A DNA stretch of 14,441 bases from JAFGIT01 sp016929465 [NCBI: Candidatus Coatesbacteria bacterium] (GCA_016929465.1 JAFGIT010000159.1:1-14441), one strand, 5' to 3'; positions 1 through 7,100 are shown, counted from the first letter of the stretch. A program made the numbers and translations. The notes: generated from the sequence alone by a model not told the origin.

Positions 1-97
1 ACCCAATACGCACCACAATCCCCTCAAAAAACATAAAACCGAACCAGCTCGACCTCTCAAAAACCGTCAATCTGATTATTGGGGGCCCTCAACGGGA

Positions 98-126
98 TTG
101 TCTCCTGCCTGGTAGTGTTGTATATT
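98..126 (+). promoter_or_regulatory. Sigma-70-like promoter for the acyl-CoA dehydrogenase/fab cluster
   Basis: A -35 box TTGTCT (98-103) and a -10 box TATATT (121-126) are separated by exactly 17 bases. The expected transcript start near 133 leaves a leader of about 55 bases before the ATG at 190. It is the best promoter match upstream of the first gene and fits it as the head of the + strand gene run. Bases 1-97 show no gene or element I can recognise. Confidence 0.6.
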
Positions 127-189
127 CTCCAGGCGATCTCTGCGCGATTGATTCCAAATTGCACACAAAATCTTATGGGAGTTTAGGGA

Positions 190-1344
190 ATGGACTATTT
201 CTTTACCGAGGAACAGAACGAGACGAGAGCGCTCGCGAGGCGCATTGCTGAGGAGCAATTGAAGCCCGTTCGCGAGGAGCTGGACGAGACCGGTGAGTTC
301 CCGTGGGGCATCGTGAAGACACTGGGGCAGGCGGGCCTGTTCTCGCTTCTGATACCCGAGGAGTATGACGGCCTAGGCGGCGGCGTTACCGATTTTTGCC
401 TGGTGACAGAGGAGCTCAGCCGCGTCTGCAGCGGCATCGCGCTGTCCTACGCCGCCACCGGACTTGGCGCATACCCAATAATAATGTTCGGAAACGACGA
501 GCAGAAGAAGAGGTTCCTGCCGGCAGTCTCTGAGGGGAAGCGACTGACAGCTTTTGCGCTGACTGAGGCGGATGCGGGAAGTGACGCGGCATCGGTGCGC
601 ACAAGGGCGGTAAAGGACGGCGATTACTATGTCATCAATGGTACCAAGCAATGGATTACCAATGGCGGCGAGGCCGAGATCTACACGGTGATCGCAAGCA
701 CTGATCCGACAAAAGGCGCGCGCGGGCTCACTGCCTTCATAGTTGAGAAGGGCATGGAAGGCTTCGACTTTGGGAAGAAAGAGAACAAAATGGGGATTCG
801 GGCGTCCGCGACACGAGAACTGGTCTTCACCGATTGCCGGGTTCACAAGGACAACATCCTGAAGCGAGAGGGCTTCGGCTTCATAATCACGATGAAGACT
901 TTCGACAAGACTCGCCCCGGGATCGGCGCACAGGCAGTTGGCGTAGCCCAGGGGGCTTTTGAGGAAGCGTCCAAGTACGCGATACAAAGAGTCCAATTCG
1001 GCAAAACGATCGCCTCATTCCAGGCGATAAGGCATATTCTTGCGGATATGGCTACTAAGATTGAGGCGGCGCGTGCGCTCGTTTACTCGACCGCAAGAAT
1101 GATCGACGCCGGTATCGCTGACAGCTCAAAGGAATCGGCGATGGCGAAGCTCTTCGCCTCGGATGTCGCGATGGAGGTCACGACCAATGCCGTTCAGGTA
1201 CTCGGTGGCTATGGGTATATGAAGGAGTATCCGGTCGAGAAGATGATGCGCGATGCGAAGATCACTCAGATCTATGAAGGAACAAACCAGATACAGCGCG
1301 AGGTTATTGGCCTCAAGTTGATCAAAGAGGCCGGAAAGCTCTGA
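190..1344 (+). CDS. Acyl-CoA dehydrogenase (short/branched-chain type)
   Basis: FAD flavoenzyme that oxidises an acyl-CoA to the trans-2-enoyl-CoA and passes electrons to an electron-transfer flavoprotein; cytoplasmic. The 384-residue length is typical. Visible marks are the FAD/substrate signature FALTEADAGSD (122-132), QWITNGG (154-160), the helix motif RVQFGK (267-272), and the C-terminal signature IYEGTNQIQR (361-370). In that last motif E363 matches the catalytic base of short-chain and butyryl-CoA dehydrogenases; I place it in that group by this position, but the exact substrate is not readable. The ATG has a GGGAG Shine-Dalgarno (177-181) with 8-base spacing. It is the first gene after the promoter at 98-126 and lies 43 bases before fabD, so it is probably co-transcribed with fatty acid synthesis genes. 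That is an odd partner, because the enzyme normally serves beta-oxidation or butanoyl metabolism. Confidence 0.93.
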   Translation: MDYFFTEEQNETRALARRIAEEQLKPVREELDETGEFPWGIVKTLGQAGLFSLLIPEEYDGLGGGVTDFCLVTEELSRVCSGIALSYAATGLGAYPIIMFGNDEQKKRFLPAVSEGKRLTAFALTEADAGSDAASVRTRAVKDGDYYVINGTKQWITNGGEAEIYTVIASTDPTKGARGLTAFIVEKGMEGFDFGKKENKMGIRASATRELVFTDCRVHKDNILKREGFGFIITMKTFDKTRPGIGAQAVGVAQGAFEEASKYAIQRVQFGKTIASFQAIRHILADMATKIEAARALVYSTARMIDAGIADSSKESAMAKLFASDVAMEVTTNAVQVLGGYGYMKEYPVEKMMRDAKITQIYEGTNQIQREVIGLKLIKEAGKL

Positions 1345-1355
1345 TATTCGAGCTT
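1336..1355 (+). other. Intercistronic hairpin over the acyl-CoA dehydrogenase stop codon
   Basis: AAGCTC (1336-1341) pairs with GAGCTT (1350-1355) around an 8-base loop. An outer pairing of CCGGA (1331-1335) with TCCGG (1362-1366) can extend it with a one-sided bulge. No U-tract follows, so it does not look like a Rho-independent terminator. It may instead mark an RNA processing or stability site. Confidence 0.35.
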
Positions 1356-1387
1356 CGGAGTTCCGGACTCGGAATGAGGTGAATTGA

Positions 1388-2332
1388 ATGACTATTAGAA
1401 CATTGGCTTTTGTCTTCCCCGGCCAGGCGGCACAATGCATCGGTATGGGCCAGGCGATGGCCGATGAGTTCGACGAAGCCCGGGATGTATTCGAGACCGC
1501 TAATGAGGCTGTTGGTTTCGATTTGGCCAAGTTGTGTTTCGAGGGTCCTAAGGAGCAGCTTGACCTGACGGAAAACACTCAGCCTGCTGTTCTTACCGCT
1601 TCTTGCGCAGTGCTGGCGGTAATCAAGGAAAGAACCGACGTCGCGCCCTATCTTGTAGCGGGGCATAGTCTCGGGGAGTACACCGCCGCCGTCTGCGTGG
1701 GCTGCCTGGAATTTCGTGATGCCGTTATGCTAGTAAGAAGAAGAGCACAATTGATGCAGGAGGCTGTTCCCGTTGGCGAGGGGGGGATGGTTGCCGTAAT
1801 CGGCTCTGATAGAGAGACGATAGAGAGCGTCTGTGACGAACTGCAGGGCAGCGGCGTGATAACCGCAGCCAATATAAATTGCCCGGGCCAGATAGTCATT
1901 TCCGGAGAAATGGCACTTCTGGACGAGGCAATGGAGATGCTGCGCGAAAAGGGGGCCCGGAAGCTGGTCAAGCTCCCGCTTTCGGCGCCGTTCCACTCGC
2001 AGCTTATGGCGCCGGCTGCCGAGAAATTCAGCCTGGAGCTGGATAGAATCCCCTTCAAGAGGGCGAACATGCAGATAATCTCGAACTCGATTGCTATGCC
2101 CGTCGAGGAGAGGGACGACGTAGTGAATGCTCTCAAGCTTCAGATGACCTCGCCAGTGCTCTGGGAGGACTGTGTGAATAAGATGTTGGAAATGGGCGTT
2201 ACTGACTTCGTTGAGGTCGGACCGCAAAAGATCATATCATCATTCATCAAGCGTATTTCGCGAGATGCGAATGTTTCAAACGTAGATGGGCCCGAGAGTT
2301 TTAGGAATTTCTCAGGAGCGTTCGGCTCCTGA
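1388..2332 (+). CDS. fabD: Malonyl-CoA:ACP transacylase FabD
   Basis: Transfers the malonyl group from malonyl-CoA to acyl carrier protein, feeding chain elongation in type II fatty acid synthesis. Length 314 matches the family. The N-terminal motif reads FPGQAAQ (10-16), a slight variant of the usual FPGQGxQ. The nucleophile elbow GHSLGEYTA (92-100) carries the active-site S94. R119 in the RRRAQLMQ segment fits the malonate carboxylate-binding arginine, and H203 in APFHSQLM fits the catalytic His. The ATG is preceded by GAGGTGA (1376-1382) at 5 bases. The last codons and the stop lie inside a strong hairpin (2312-2332). fabG follows 59 bases downstream. Confidence 0.97.
   Translation: MTIRTLAFVFPGQAAQCIGMGQAMADEFDEARDVFETANEAVGFDLAKLCFEGPKEQLDLTENTQPAVLTASCAVLAVIKERTDVAPYLVAGHSLGEYTAAVCVGCLEFRDAVMLVRRRAQLMQEAVPVGEGGMVAVIGSDRETIESVCDELQGSGVITAANINCPGQIVISGEMALLDEAMEMLREKGARKLVKLPLSAPFHSQLMAPAAEKFSLELDRIPFKRANMQIISNSIAMPVEERDDVVNALKLQMTSPVLWEDCVNKMLEMGVTDFVEVGPQKIISSFIKRISRDANVSNVDGPESFRNFSGAFGS
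2312..2332 (+). other. Strong hairpin covering the fabD stop codon
   Basis: TCAGGAGC (2312-2319) pairs perfectly with GCTCCTGA (2325-2332), 8 bp with a GTTCG loop. The right arm ends on the fabD TGA. A flanking GAAT/ATTC pairing (2305-2308 with 2333-2336) can extend it across a small bulge. No U-run follows, so a terminator is unlikely. An RNA stability or endonuclease-processing structure is the better guess. Confidence 0.45.
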
Positions 2333-2391
2333 ATTCAGGCCAATTCGGCTTGCCCCTATTCATCGGGCGGCATCAAACAGGGAGATGAGGA

Positions 2392-3132
2392 ATGACTGAT
2401 GAGAAACGAGTCGCTCTGATAACAGGTGGAGCGAGAGGTATAGGAAAGGCCATAGCCTCACGGTTGGCTCGGGATGGCATGAACGTGGCAATCTGCGACC
2501 TCTTAGAGGACGCGATGAGGGAGACGAAAGTCGAACTCGAGTCTCTCGGCTCTGATACAGCTACATTCTCCTGCGATGTCACCGATCTCGACAGGGTTAG
2601 CGAGATGGTTGCCGGAGTTGAGGAACATTATGGTCGGCTCGACGTTTTAGTGAATAATGCGGGCATCACGAATGACAAGTTGCTCATGCGAATGTCGGGC
2701 GATGATTGGGGCAAAGTCCTTTCCGTCAATCTCACGAGCGTCTTCAATTGCACCAAGAGCGTAATTCGAGGTATGCTCTCCAATAGGTGGGGCAGGATAA
2801 TAAGCATCAGCTCAGTAATCGGGCTGATGGGCAACGCCGGGCAGGCGAATTATGCTGCTTCCAAGGCGGGCATTATCGGGTTTTCCAAGAGTGTTGCACG
2901 GGAGGTAGCGTCTCGGGGCGTGACCGTCAATGTGATTACGCCGGGCTATATTGAAACTCCGATGACTCGAGATCTGCCGGAAAAAGCGAAACAGCAGTTA
3001 TTCGACATGATCCCGATGAAGCGTCTTGGTACCCCCGAGGACGTGGCGAATGCGGTTGCATATTTGGCCTCGGATGATGCAGGATATATAACAGGTCAGA
3101 TTCTGAACGTTAATGGTGGTATATATATGTAG
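2392..3132 (+). CDS. fabG: 3-oxoacyl-ACP reductase FabG
   Basis: NADPH-dependent short-chain dehydrogenase that reduces 3-oxoacyl-ACP to 3-hydroxyacyl-ACP in fatty acid elongation. The 246-residue length is standard. The Rossmann glycine motif TGGARGIG is at 11-18, NNAG at 88-91, and the catalytic set is S141 (SSVIG), Y154 and K158 (YAASK). The PG motif with the IETPM segment follows (ITPGYIETPM), and the C-terminus GQILNVNGGIYM is typical of FabG. The ATG has a purine-rich GAGATGAGGA site immediately upstream. Its place between fabD and acpP separates it from the many other SDRs with different substrates. Confidence 0.96.
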   Translation: MTDEKRVALITGGARGIGKAIASRLARDGMNVAICDLLEDAMRETKVELESLGSDTATFSCDVTDLDRVSEMVAGVEEHYGRLDVLVNNAGITNDKLLMRMSGDDWGKVLSVNLTSVFNCTKSVIRGMLSNRWGRIISISSVIGLMGNAGQANYAASKAGIIGFSKSVAREVASRGVTVNVITPGYIETPMTRDLPEKAKQQLFDMIPMKRLGTPEDVANAVAYLASDDAGYITGQILNVNGGIYM

Positions 3133-3169
3133 CAGCCTGATTTTGGGCTGACGCACTTATTTATTTTTT
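3133..3169 (+). terminator. Weak terminator/attenuator-like hairpin between fabG and acpP
   Basis: CAGCCT (3133-3138) pairs with GGGCTG (3145-3150), 6 bp including one G-U, starting right after the fabG stop. A T-rich stretch (3157-3169, ending in six Ts and a G) begins only after several intervening bases, which is poor geometry for intrinsic termination. It could partly attenuate transcription or simply protect RNA ends. Confidence 0.3.
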
Positions 3170-3197
3170 GTTTGTGGCAACAGGAGGAATTGCTGGA

Positions 3198-3440
3198 ATG
3201 GCTTTTGATGAGAATGCAGTACTTGAGACTATTGCGAGCAAATTGAACGTCAAGAAGGAGCGTTTGACGGCAGACGCTTCATTCAAGGATGATCTGGGCG
3301 CGGATTCGCTCGAGCTCGCAGACTTGATAATGGAGTTCGAGGACAACTTCGACATCAAGATCTCCGAGGAGGATGGCGAGAAGCTGTTGACCGTCGGAGA
3401 TGCGGTCAATTACATCAAAGAACAAGTAAAAGAGGATTAA
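3198..3440 (+). CDS. acpP: Acyl carrier protein
   Basis: Small acidic carrier that holds growing acyl chains on a 4'-phosphopantetheine arm for the Fab enzymes. With the ATG at 3198 the protein is 80 residues, as usual for AcpP. The prosthetic-group site is the DSLEL motif at 36-40, with S37 as the attachment Ser, in the context DDLGADSLELADLIMEFED. The start is chosen because GGAGG (3183-3187) lies 10 bases upstream and the protein then begins at the family's normal point. An in-frame start at 3168 would add ten unrelated residues and swallow the Shine-Dalgarno. Hairpins flank the gene on both sides. Confidence 0.96.
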   Translation: MAFDENAVLETIASKLNVKKERLTADASFKDDLGADSLELADLIMEFEDNFDIKISEEDGEKLLTVGDAVNYIKEQVKED

Positions 3441-3459
3441 TAGTCCCTCAAGCTTCGGT

Positions 3460-3480
3460 GCTCTTGATCGTATCAGGAGC
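3460..3480 (+). other. Stable hairpin 20 bases after acpP
   Basis: GCTCTTGAT (3460-3468) pairs with ATCAGGAGC (3472-3480), 9 bp with one G-U and a 3-base CGT loop. No U-tract follows, so it fits an mRNA 3'-end stabiliser or processing site better than an intrinsic terminator. AcpP is usually made in excess over its neighbours, which would fit differential stability; that last step is inference. Confidence 0.45.
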
Positions 3481-3516
3481 GGCATCGGATGCTCGTTCAT
3501 GGCGCGCATGCGCTGA

Positions 3517-3541
3517 GCACAATCGTTGAGTATAATTGTGC
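3517..3541. promoter_or_regulatory. Inverted repeat overlapping a perfect -10 hexamer, upstream of fabF
   Basis: GCACAAT (3517-3523) and ATTGTGC (3535-3541) form a perfect 7-bp inverted repeat with 11 bases between. The second arm overlaps TATAAT (3531-3536). No convincing -35 box sits 16-18 bases upstream, so the promoter is uncertain. The dyad could be an operator or an RNA hairpin. It lies in the 224-base acpP-fabF gap, which holds no gene. Confidence 0.3.
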
Positions 3542-3664
3542 GAGCCACTTTCGGCGGCGGATGCTTGGCTTTCTGGTGTCCTCCGGCGTCCAGCGGATCA
3601 ACGGGCATTCCGATGTGATTAGGATTGTGATCAAATTTAATCTCCATTAGTGAGGCTTCAGATT

Positions 3665-4906
3665 TTGAATAGGCGAGTGGTGATTACAGGTTTAGGCGTT
3701 GTTACGCCTGTAGGGATAGGCCTGGAGGCGTTCTGGGATTCGCTGGTTTCGGGTCGCTCTGGAATAGGCCGCATCACGAAGTTCGATGCTTCAGAGTATC
3801 CGTCTCAGATAGCCGGCGAGGTCAAGGGATTCGACCCCTTGAATTATCTCGATGCCAAGGAGGAACGGAAGGTCGGCTCCTTCATACAATATGCAGTTGC
3901 TGCCGCGATGGAGGCCAAGGAGGACGCCAATTTAGATATCAACAGCCTGAATGGTGAACGTATCGGAGTTCACATCGGTGCCGGGATTGGCTGTCTGCCC
4001 ACAATCGAGGAGCAGCACAAACGGCTGCTCGAAAAAGGGGCGCGACGGATATCCCCGTTTTTCATTCCGAAGTTGATCATCAATATGGCGTCCGGTTACG
4101 TCTCGATCCTCTTCGGCGCAAAAGGACCGAACTCCGCTTCTGTAACAGCGTGCGCTACCGGGCTGCATTCGATATCCGAGGCATATTATTACGTCCGCTG
4201 CGGCCACGCGGACGCCATGTTCGCAGGAGGCTCGGAGTCCGTTATCACTCCTCTCGCGGTTGCCGGTTTCTGTGCGATGCACGCGCTTTCGACTCGCAAT
4301 GACGAGCCTGAGAAAGCCAGTCGGCCTTTCGATGCTCAGCGAGACGGTTTCGTGATGGCCGAGGGTACCGGGATACTCGTGCTCGAGAGCCTGGAGCATG
4401 CTCAGAGGAGGGGCGCGAGAATATATGCCGAGCTCATGGGAACTGGAATGAGCGGAGACGCACATCATCTCACGGCACCGGATCCGACCGGGGATGGAGC
4501 CAGGAGAGCCATGAAGGCGGCGCTGGACTGTGCGGGATTGACGACTGAAGAGATAGAGCACATCAACGCGCACGGGACATCTACACAGCTGAACGACAAG
4601 ACGGAGACAAAGGCTATAAAGCTGCTCTTCGGCGACTACGCCCGCAAGATCCCTATCACAGCAAACAAGTCGATGGTAGGTCATCTACTCGGCGGCGCCG
4701 GCGGCGTTGAGAGCGTCGCAGCCGTTCTGACGATGGAGAAAGGGATTATCCCTCCGACGATCAACTACGAGAATCCGGATGAAGATTGTGATTTGGACTA
4801 TGTGCCCAATGTGGCTCGCCATACTCAGGTGCGCACGACTCTGAGCAATTCATTTGGCTTCGGTGGAACCAACGTTTCAATCGTCTTGAGAAAATTTGAG
4901 GAATAG
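3665..4906 (+). CDS. fabF: 3-oxoacyl-ACP synthase II FabF
   Basis: Condenses malonyl-ACP with acyl-ACP to extend the chain by two carbons. The catalytic triad is visible as Cys163 (TACATG), His303 (INAHGTST) and His340 (KSMVGHLLGGAGG), with the nearby Lys335. The glycine-rich end NSFGFGGTNVSIVL is typical. I choose TTG at 3665: it gives MNRRVVITGLGVVTP, the normal FabF start, and 413 residues, and GTGAGG (3650-3655) lies 9 bases upstream. The alternative GTG at 3650 would add five residues and has no Shine-Dalgarno. This is the last fatty acid gene of the cluster. The following rnc ATG is 63 bases downstream. Confidence 0.96.
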   Translation: MNRRVVITGLGVVTPVGIGLEAFWDSLVSGRSGIGRITKFDASEYPSQIAGEVKGFDPLNYLDAKEERKVGSFIQYAVAAAMEAKEDANLDINSLNGERIGVHIGAGIGCLPTIEEQHKRLLEKGARRISPFFIPKLIINMASGYVSILFGAKGPNSASVTACATGLHSISEAYYYVRCGHADAMFAGGSESVITPLAVAGFCAMHALSTRNDEPEKASRPFDAQRDGFVMAEGTGILVLESLEHAQRRGARIYAELMGTGMSGDAHHLTAPDPTGDGARRAMKAALDCAGLTTEEIEHINAHGTSTQLNDKTETKAIKLLFGDYARKIPITANKSMVGHLLGGAGGVESVAAVLTMEKGIIPPTINYENPDEDCDLDYVPNVARHTQVRTTLSNSFGFGGTNVSIVLRKFEE

Positions 4907-4927
4907 GAGAGGTCTGAGTGAGCATCT

Positions 4928-4959
4928 GACCGCATTTCGGCCAGGAGGTTTGCGCGGTC
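4928..4959 (+). promoter_or_regulatory. Hairpin that presents the rnc Shine-Dalgarno in its loop
   Basis: GACCGC (4928-4933) is complementary to GCGGTC (4954-4959). The 20-base loop contains a full AGGAGG (4943-4948). The rnc ATG is at 4970, so the linear Shine-Dalgarno spacing is 21 bases, too long for normal initiation; folding the stem would bring the two closer. No in-frame start codon lies nearer. Confidence 0.35.
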
Positions 4960-4969
4960 TGTACGTAGA

Positions 4970-5722
4970 ATGACTTCCGATTCACAACGTGATCTTATCG
5001 ACGCCAGGGTTTTTGCACTCCAGAAGAAGTTGGGAATGAAGTTCAATGACCCAGCCATTCTGGAGCGCGCCATAACGCACACGTCATACTCGAACGAGAT
5101 AAATGCCCCGTCCTGTGCGAATAACGAGCGGATGGAATTCATAGGTGATGCGGTTCTAAAGCTCGTCGTCTGTGATTACCTGTATCGTCAGTATCCAAAC
5201 GTTCGCGAGGGCAATTTGACTAAGGTTTTGTCGTATGTTGTAAGTGACGCGGTATTGGCTGAGCATGCGGCGGAGCAGTGCCTGGATGAAGCGATTCTAC
5301 TAGGCAAAGGCGAGGAGATGACTGGTGGACGGCAGAAAGTCTCCATTCTGGCCGCATCATTCGAGTCGGTGATTGCAGCCATATATTTCGACCAGGGCCT
5401 GCCGGAGGCGGCGCGGTTCATAATCAGCAAATTGGGGAAGCAAATAGGCTTTGCGGTAAACCACAAGGACAGATTGAATTTTAAATCGCTCATTCAGGAA
5501 TATTGTGTGCATAAATTCGGTGTTAGTCCAGCGTATCGCATTACAGCGGAGATTGGCCCCCCTCATGACCGGGTATTCGAGGTCGAGATACTCATTGAGG
5601 ATAAGGTTTGGGGGACCGGTTCGGGACGCTCGAAACGTGACGCAGAACAGCGAGCTGCAAGAGACGCAGTTGCAGAGCTCGAGAAGCTGGAGGGCAAGTC
5701 ACTCACATGTTTGAAAACCTGA
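4970..5722 (+). CDS. rnc: Ribonuclease III
   Basis: Double-strand-specific endoribonuclease that processes rRNA precursors and structured mRNAs. The 250 residues hold an RNase III domain (about 10-160) with the signature NERMEFIGDAVL (52-63; E53, E56 and D60 match E. coli E38, E41 and D45) and a C-terminal dsRNA-binding domain (about 170-240, ending in SKRDAEQRAARDAV). The second metal-binding segment reads ILAASFESVIAAIYFD: E132 is at the E. coli E117 position, but A129 stands where E. coli has Asp114. The start ATG lacks a normally spaced Shine-Dalgarno; AGGAGG is 21 bases away in a hairpin loop. The 3' end overlaps ffh by 16 bases. Confidence 0.95.
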   Translation: MTSDSQRDLIDARVFALQKKLGMKFNDPAILERAITHTSYSNEINAPSCANNERMEFIGDAVLKLVVCDYLYRQYPNVREGNLTKVLSYVVSDAVLAEHAAEQCLDEAILLGKGEEMTGGRQKVSILAASFESVIAAIYFDQGLPEAARFIISKLGKQIGFAVNHKDRLNFKSLIQEYCVHKFGVSPAYRITAEIGPPHDRVFEVEILIEDKVWGTGSGRSKRDAEQRAARDAVAELEKLEGKSLTCLKT

Positions 5723-7044
5723 CCCTCCGCCTACAATCGGTTTTTCAGAAGCTCAAGGGCAAGGGGACTCTTTCTGAGCAAGACGTCTCACGTGCCATGC
5801 GAGAGATTCGGCGCGCCCTTTTGCAGGCCGATGTGAACTTCAAGGTCGTCAAGGACTTCATCGCTGAGGTGGAGACGGAAGCAGTTGGCTCCGATGTCTT
5901 CTCGGGGCTGAATCCAGGACAGCATGTTATTAAGCTCGTGAACCAGCACCTCATAAAGCTGCTGGGCGAGAAAGTCTCTAAGCTCAAAGTCGCGAGCAAG
6001 CCTCCGACAACTGTCATGCTCGTGGGACTGCAGGGGTCGGGCAAGACAACCGCCTGCGCGAAGCTTGCGAGGCTAATCAAGCAAGCACATCGATTTCCCC
6101 TGCTCGTTGCAGCCGACGTCTATCGGCCCGCCGCAATCGATCAGCTCGAGAAGCTCGGGGCGAAGCTCGAGATAGAGGTCTTCTCCCGCGGGAAGCAGGA
6201 TCCGGTGAAGACCGCTACCGAGGCGGTTGACTATTCCCGTCAGAAAGGCTGGGACACGGTAATTATCGACACAGCGGGTCGCCTTCACATCGATGAAGAG
6301 CTCATGAACGAGCTCAAGATGATGAAGCAGAAGGTGGAGCCGACAGAGATACTGCTGATCGCAGATGCAATGACTGGCCAGGACGCGGTCAACATAGCGT
6401 CATCTTTCGACGAGCAGCTAGGCATCGATGGCGTGATTCTCACCAAAATGGACGGCGATGCGAGGGGCGGTGCAGCACTCTCGATCAGGGCGGTTACCGG
6501 GAAGCCGATCAAGTTCGTCGGCATGGGTGAGAAGCTCGAGATGATCGAGCAGTTCCATCCTGACCGGATGGCCTCGCGCATTCTGGGGATGGGGGACGTT
6601 CTCACCTTCATCGAGAAGGCTGAGAAGGCCATGTCGAAGAAGGAGGCCGAGGAGCTCGAGCGGAAGCTGAGAAGGGATGAGTTCACTCTCGAGGACTTCA
6701 TGGGCTCGATCAAGCAGCTCAGGAAGATGGGCCCACTCGAGCAATTGCTAGATATGATTCCGGGCATGGGCAAGATAAAGGCCTTGAAGGATTTTGAGTT
6801 CGACGAAAGCGAGGTCAAACAGGTCGAGGCGATTATAAGTTCGATGACGAAAGAGGAGCGTCTGAACAGCTCAATTCTGAATGGCAGCAGGCGCAGGCGC
6901 ATCGCGCGCGGCAGCGGCACCGAGGTTCAGGACGTCAACGCTCTGCTCAGGCAGTTTGCTCAGGTCAAGAAGATGATGAAGCAGATGAAGGGCCGGGGCA
7001 AAGGCGGGGCGTTACCTTTCATGCCGCGAATGTTTTCCGGTTGA
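5707..7044 (+). CDS. ffh: Signal recognition particle GTPase Ffh
   Basis: Protein subunit of the bacterial signal recognition particle. It binds signal sequences and 4.5S RNA and docks with FtsY to deliver nascent membrane proteins. At 445 residues it has the full N, G and M domains. The N-domain helical bundle covers about 1-90. The G domain has the P-loop GLQGSGKTT (107-115), DTAGR (188-192) and TKMDGDARGG (246-255). The Met-rich M domain runs from about 325, with the SRP-RNA-binding segment SRRRRIARGSGT (394-405) and the helix MMKQMKG near the end. GGAGGG (5689-5694) inside the rnc end lies 12 bases before the ATG, so translation is probably coupled to rnc. Confidence 0.98.
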   Translation: MFENLTLRLQSVFQKLKGKGTLSEQDVSRAMREIRRALLQADVNFKVVKDFIAEVETEAVGSDVFSGLNPGQHVIKLVNQHLIKLLGEKVSKLKVASKPPTTVMLVGLQGSGKTTACAKLARLIKQAHRFPLLVAADVYRPAAIDQLEKLGAKLEIEVFSRGKQDPVKTATEAVDYSRQKGWDTVIIDTAGRLHIDEELMNELKMMKQKVEPTEILLIADAMTGQDAVNIASSFDEQLGIDGVILTKMDGDARGGAALSIRAVTGKPIKFVGMGEKLEMIEQFHPDRMASRILGMGDVLTFIEKAEKAMSKKEAEELERKLRRDEFTLEDFMGSIKQLRKMGPLEQLLDMIPGMGKIKALKDFEFDESEVKQVEAIISSMTKEERLNSSILNGSRRRRIARGSGTEVQDVNALLRQFAQVKKMMKQMKGRGKGGALPFMPRMFSG

Positions 7045-7100
7045 CTTTTATCGATAGTTGTTATATTCTTGTTGAAGCGGGGCATAAACTCGCTTATAGT
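7041..7100 (+). promoter_or_regulatory. Tandem sigma-70-like promoters before rpsP
   Basis: Promoter A is TTGACT (7041-7046), 17 bases, TATTCT (7064-7069); its -35 overlaps the ffh stop. Promoter B is TTGAAG (7072-7077), 17 bases, TATAGT (7095-7100). An imperfect dyad, AAGCGGG (7075-7081) against CTCGCTT (7089-7095) with one G-U, fills the spacer of promoter B. It could be an operator, or a weak terminator hairpin for reads coming through ffh. Confidence 0.5.

Noticed and set aside
3932-4684. Long antisense open frame inside fabF, and similar ones inside ffh (6285-6920) and the dehydrogenase (373-996)
   Set aside because: Their translations show no recognisable family, and the + strand genes they oppose are full-length and conserved. 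They are reading-frame shadows.
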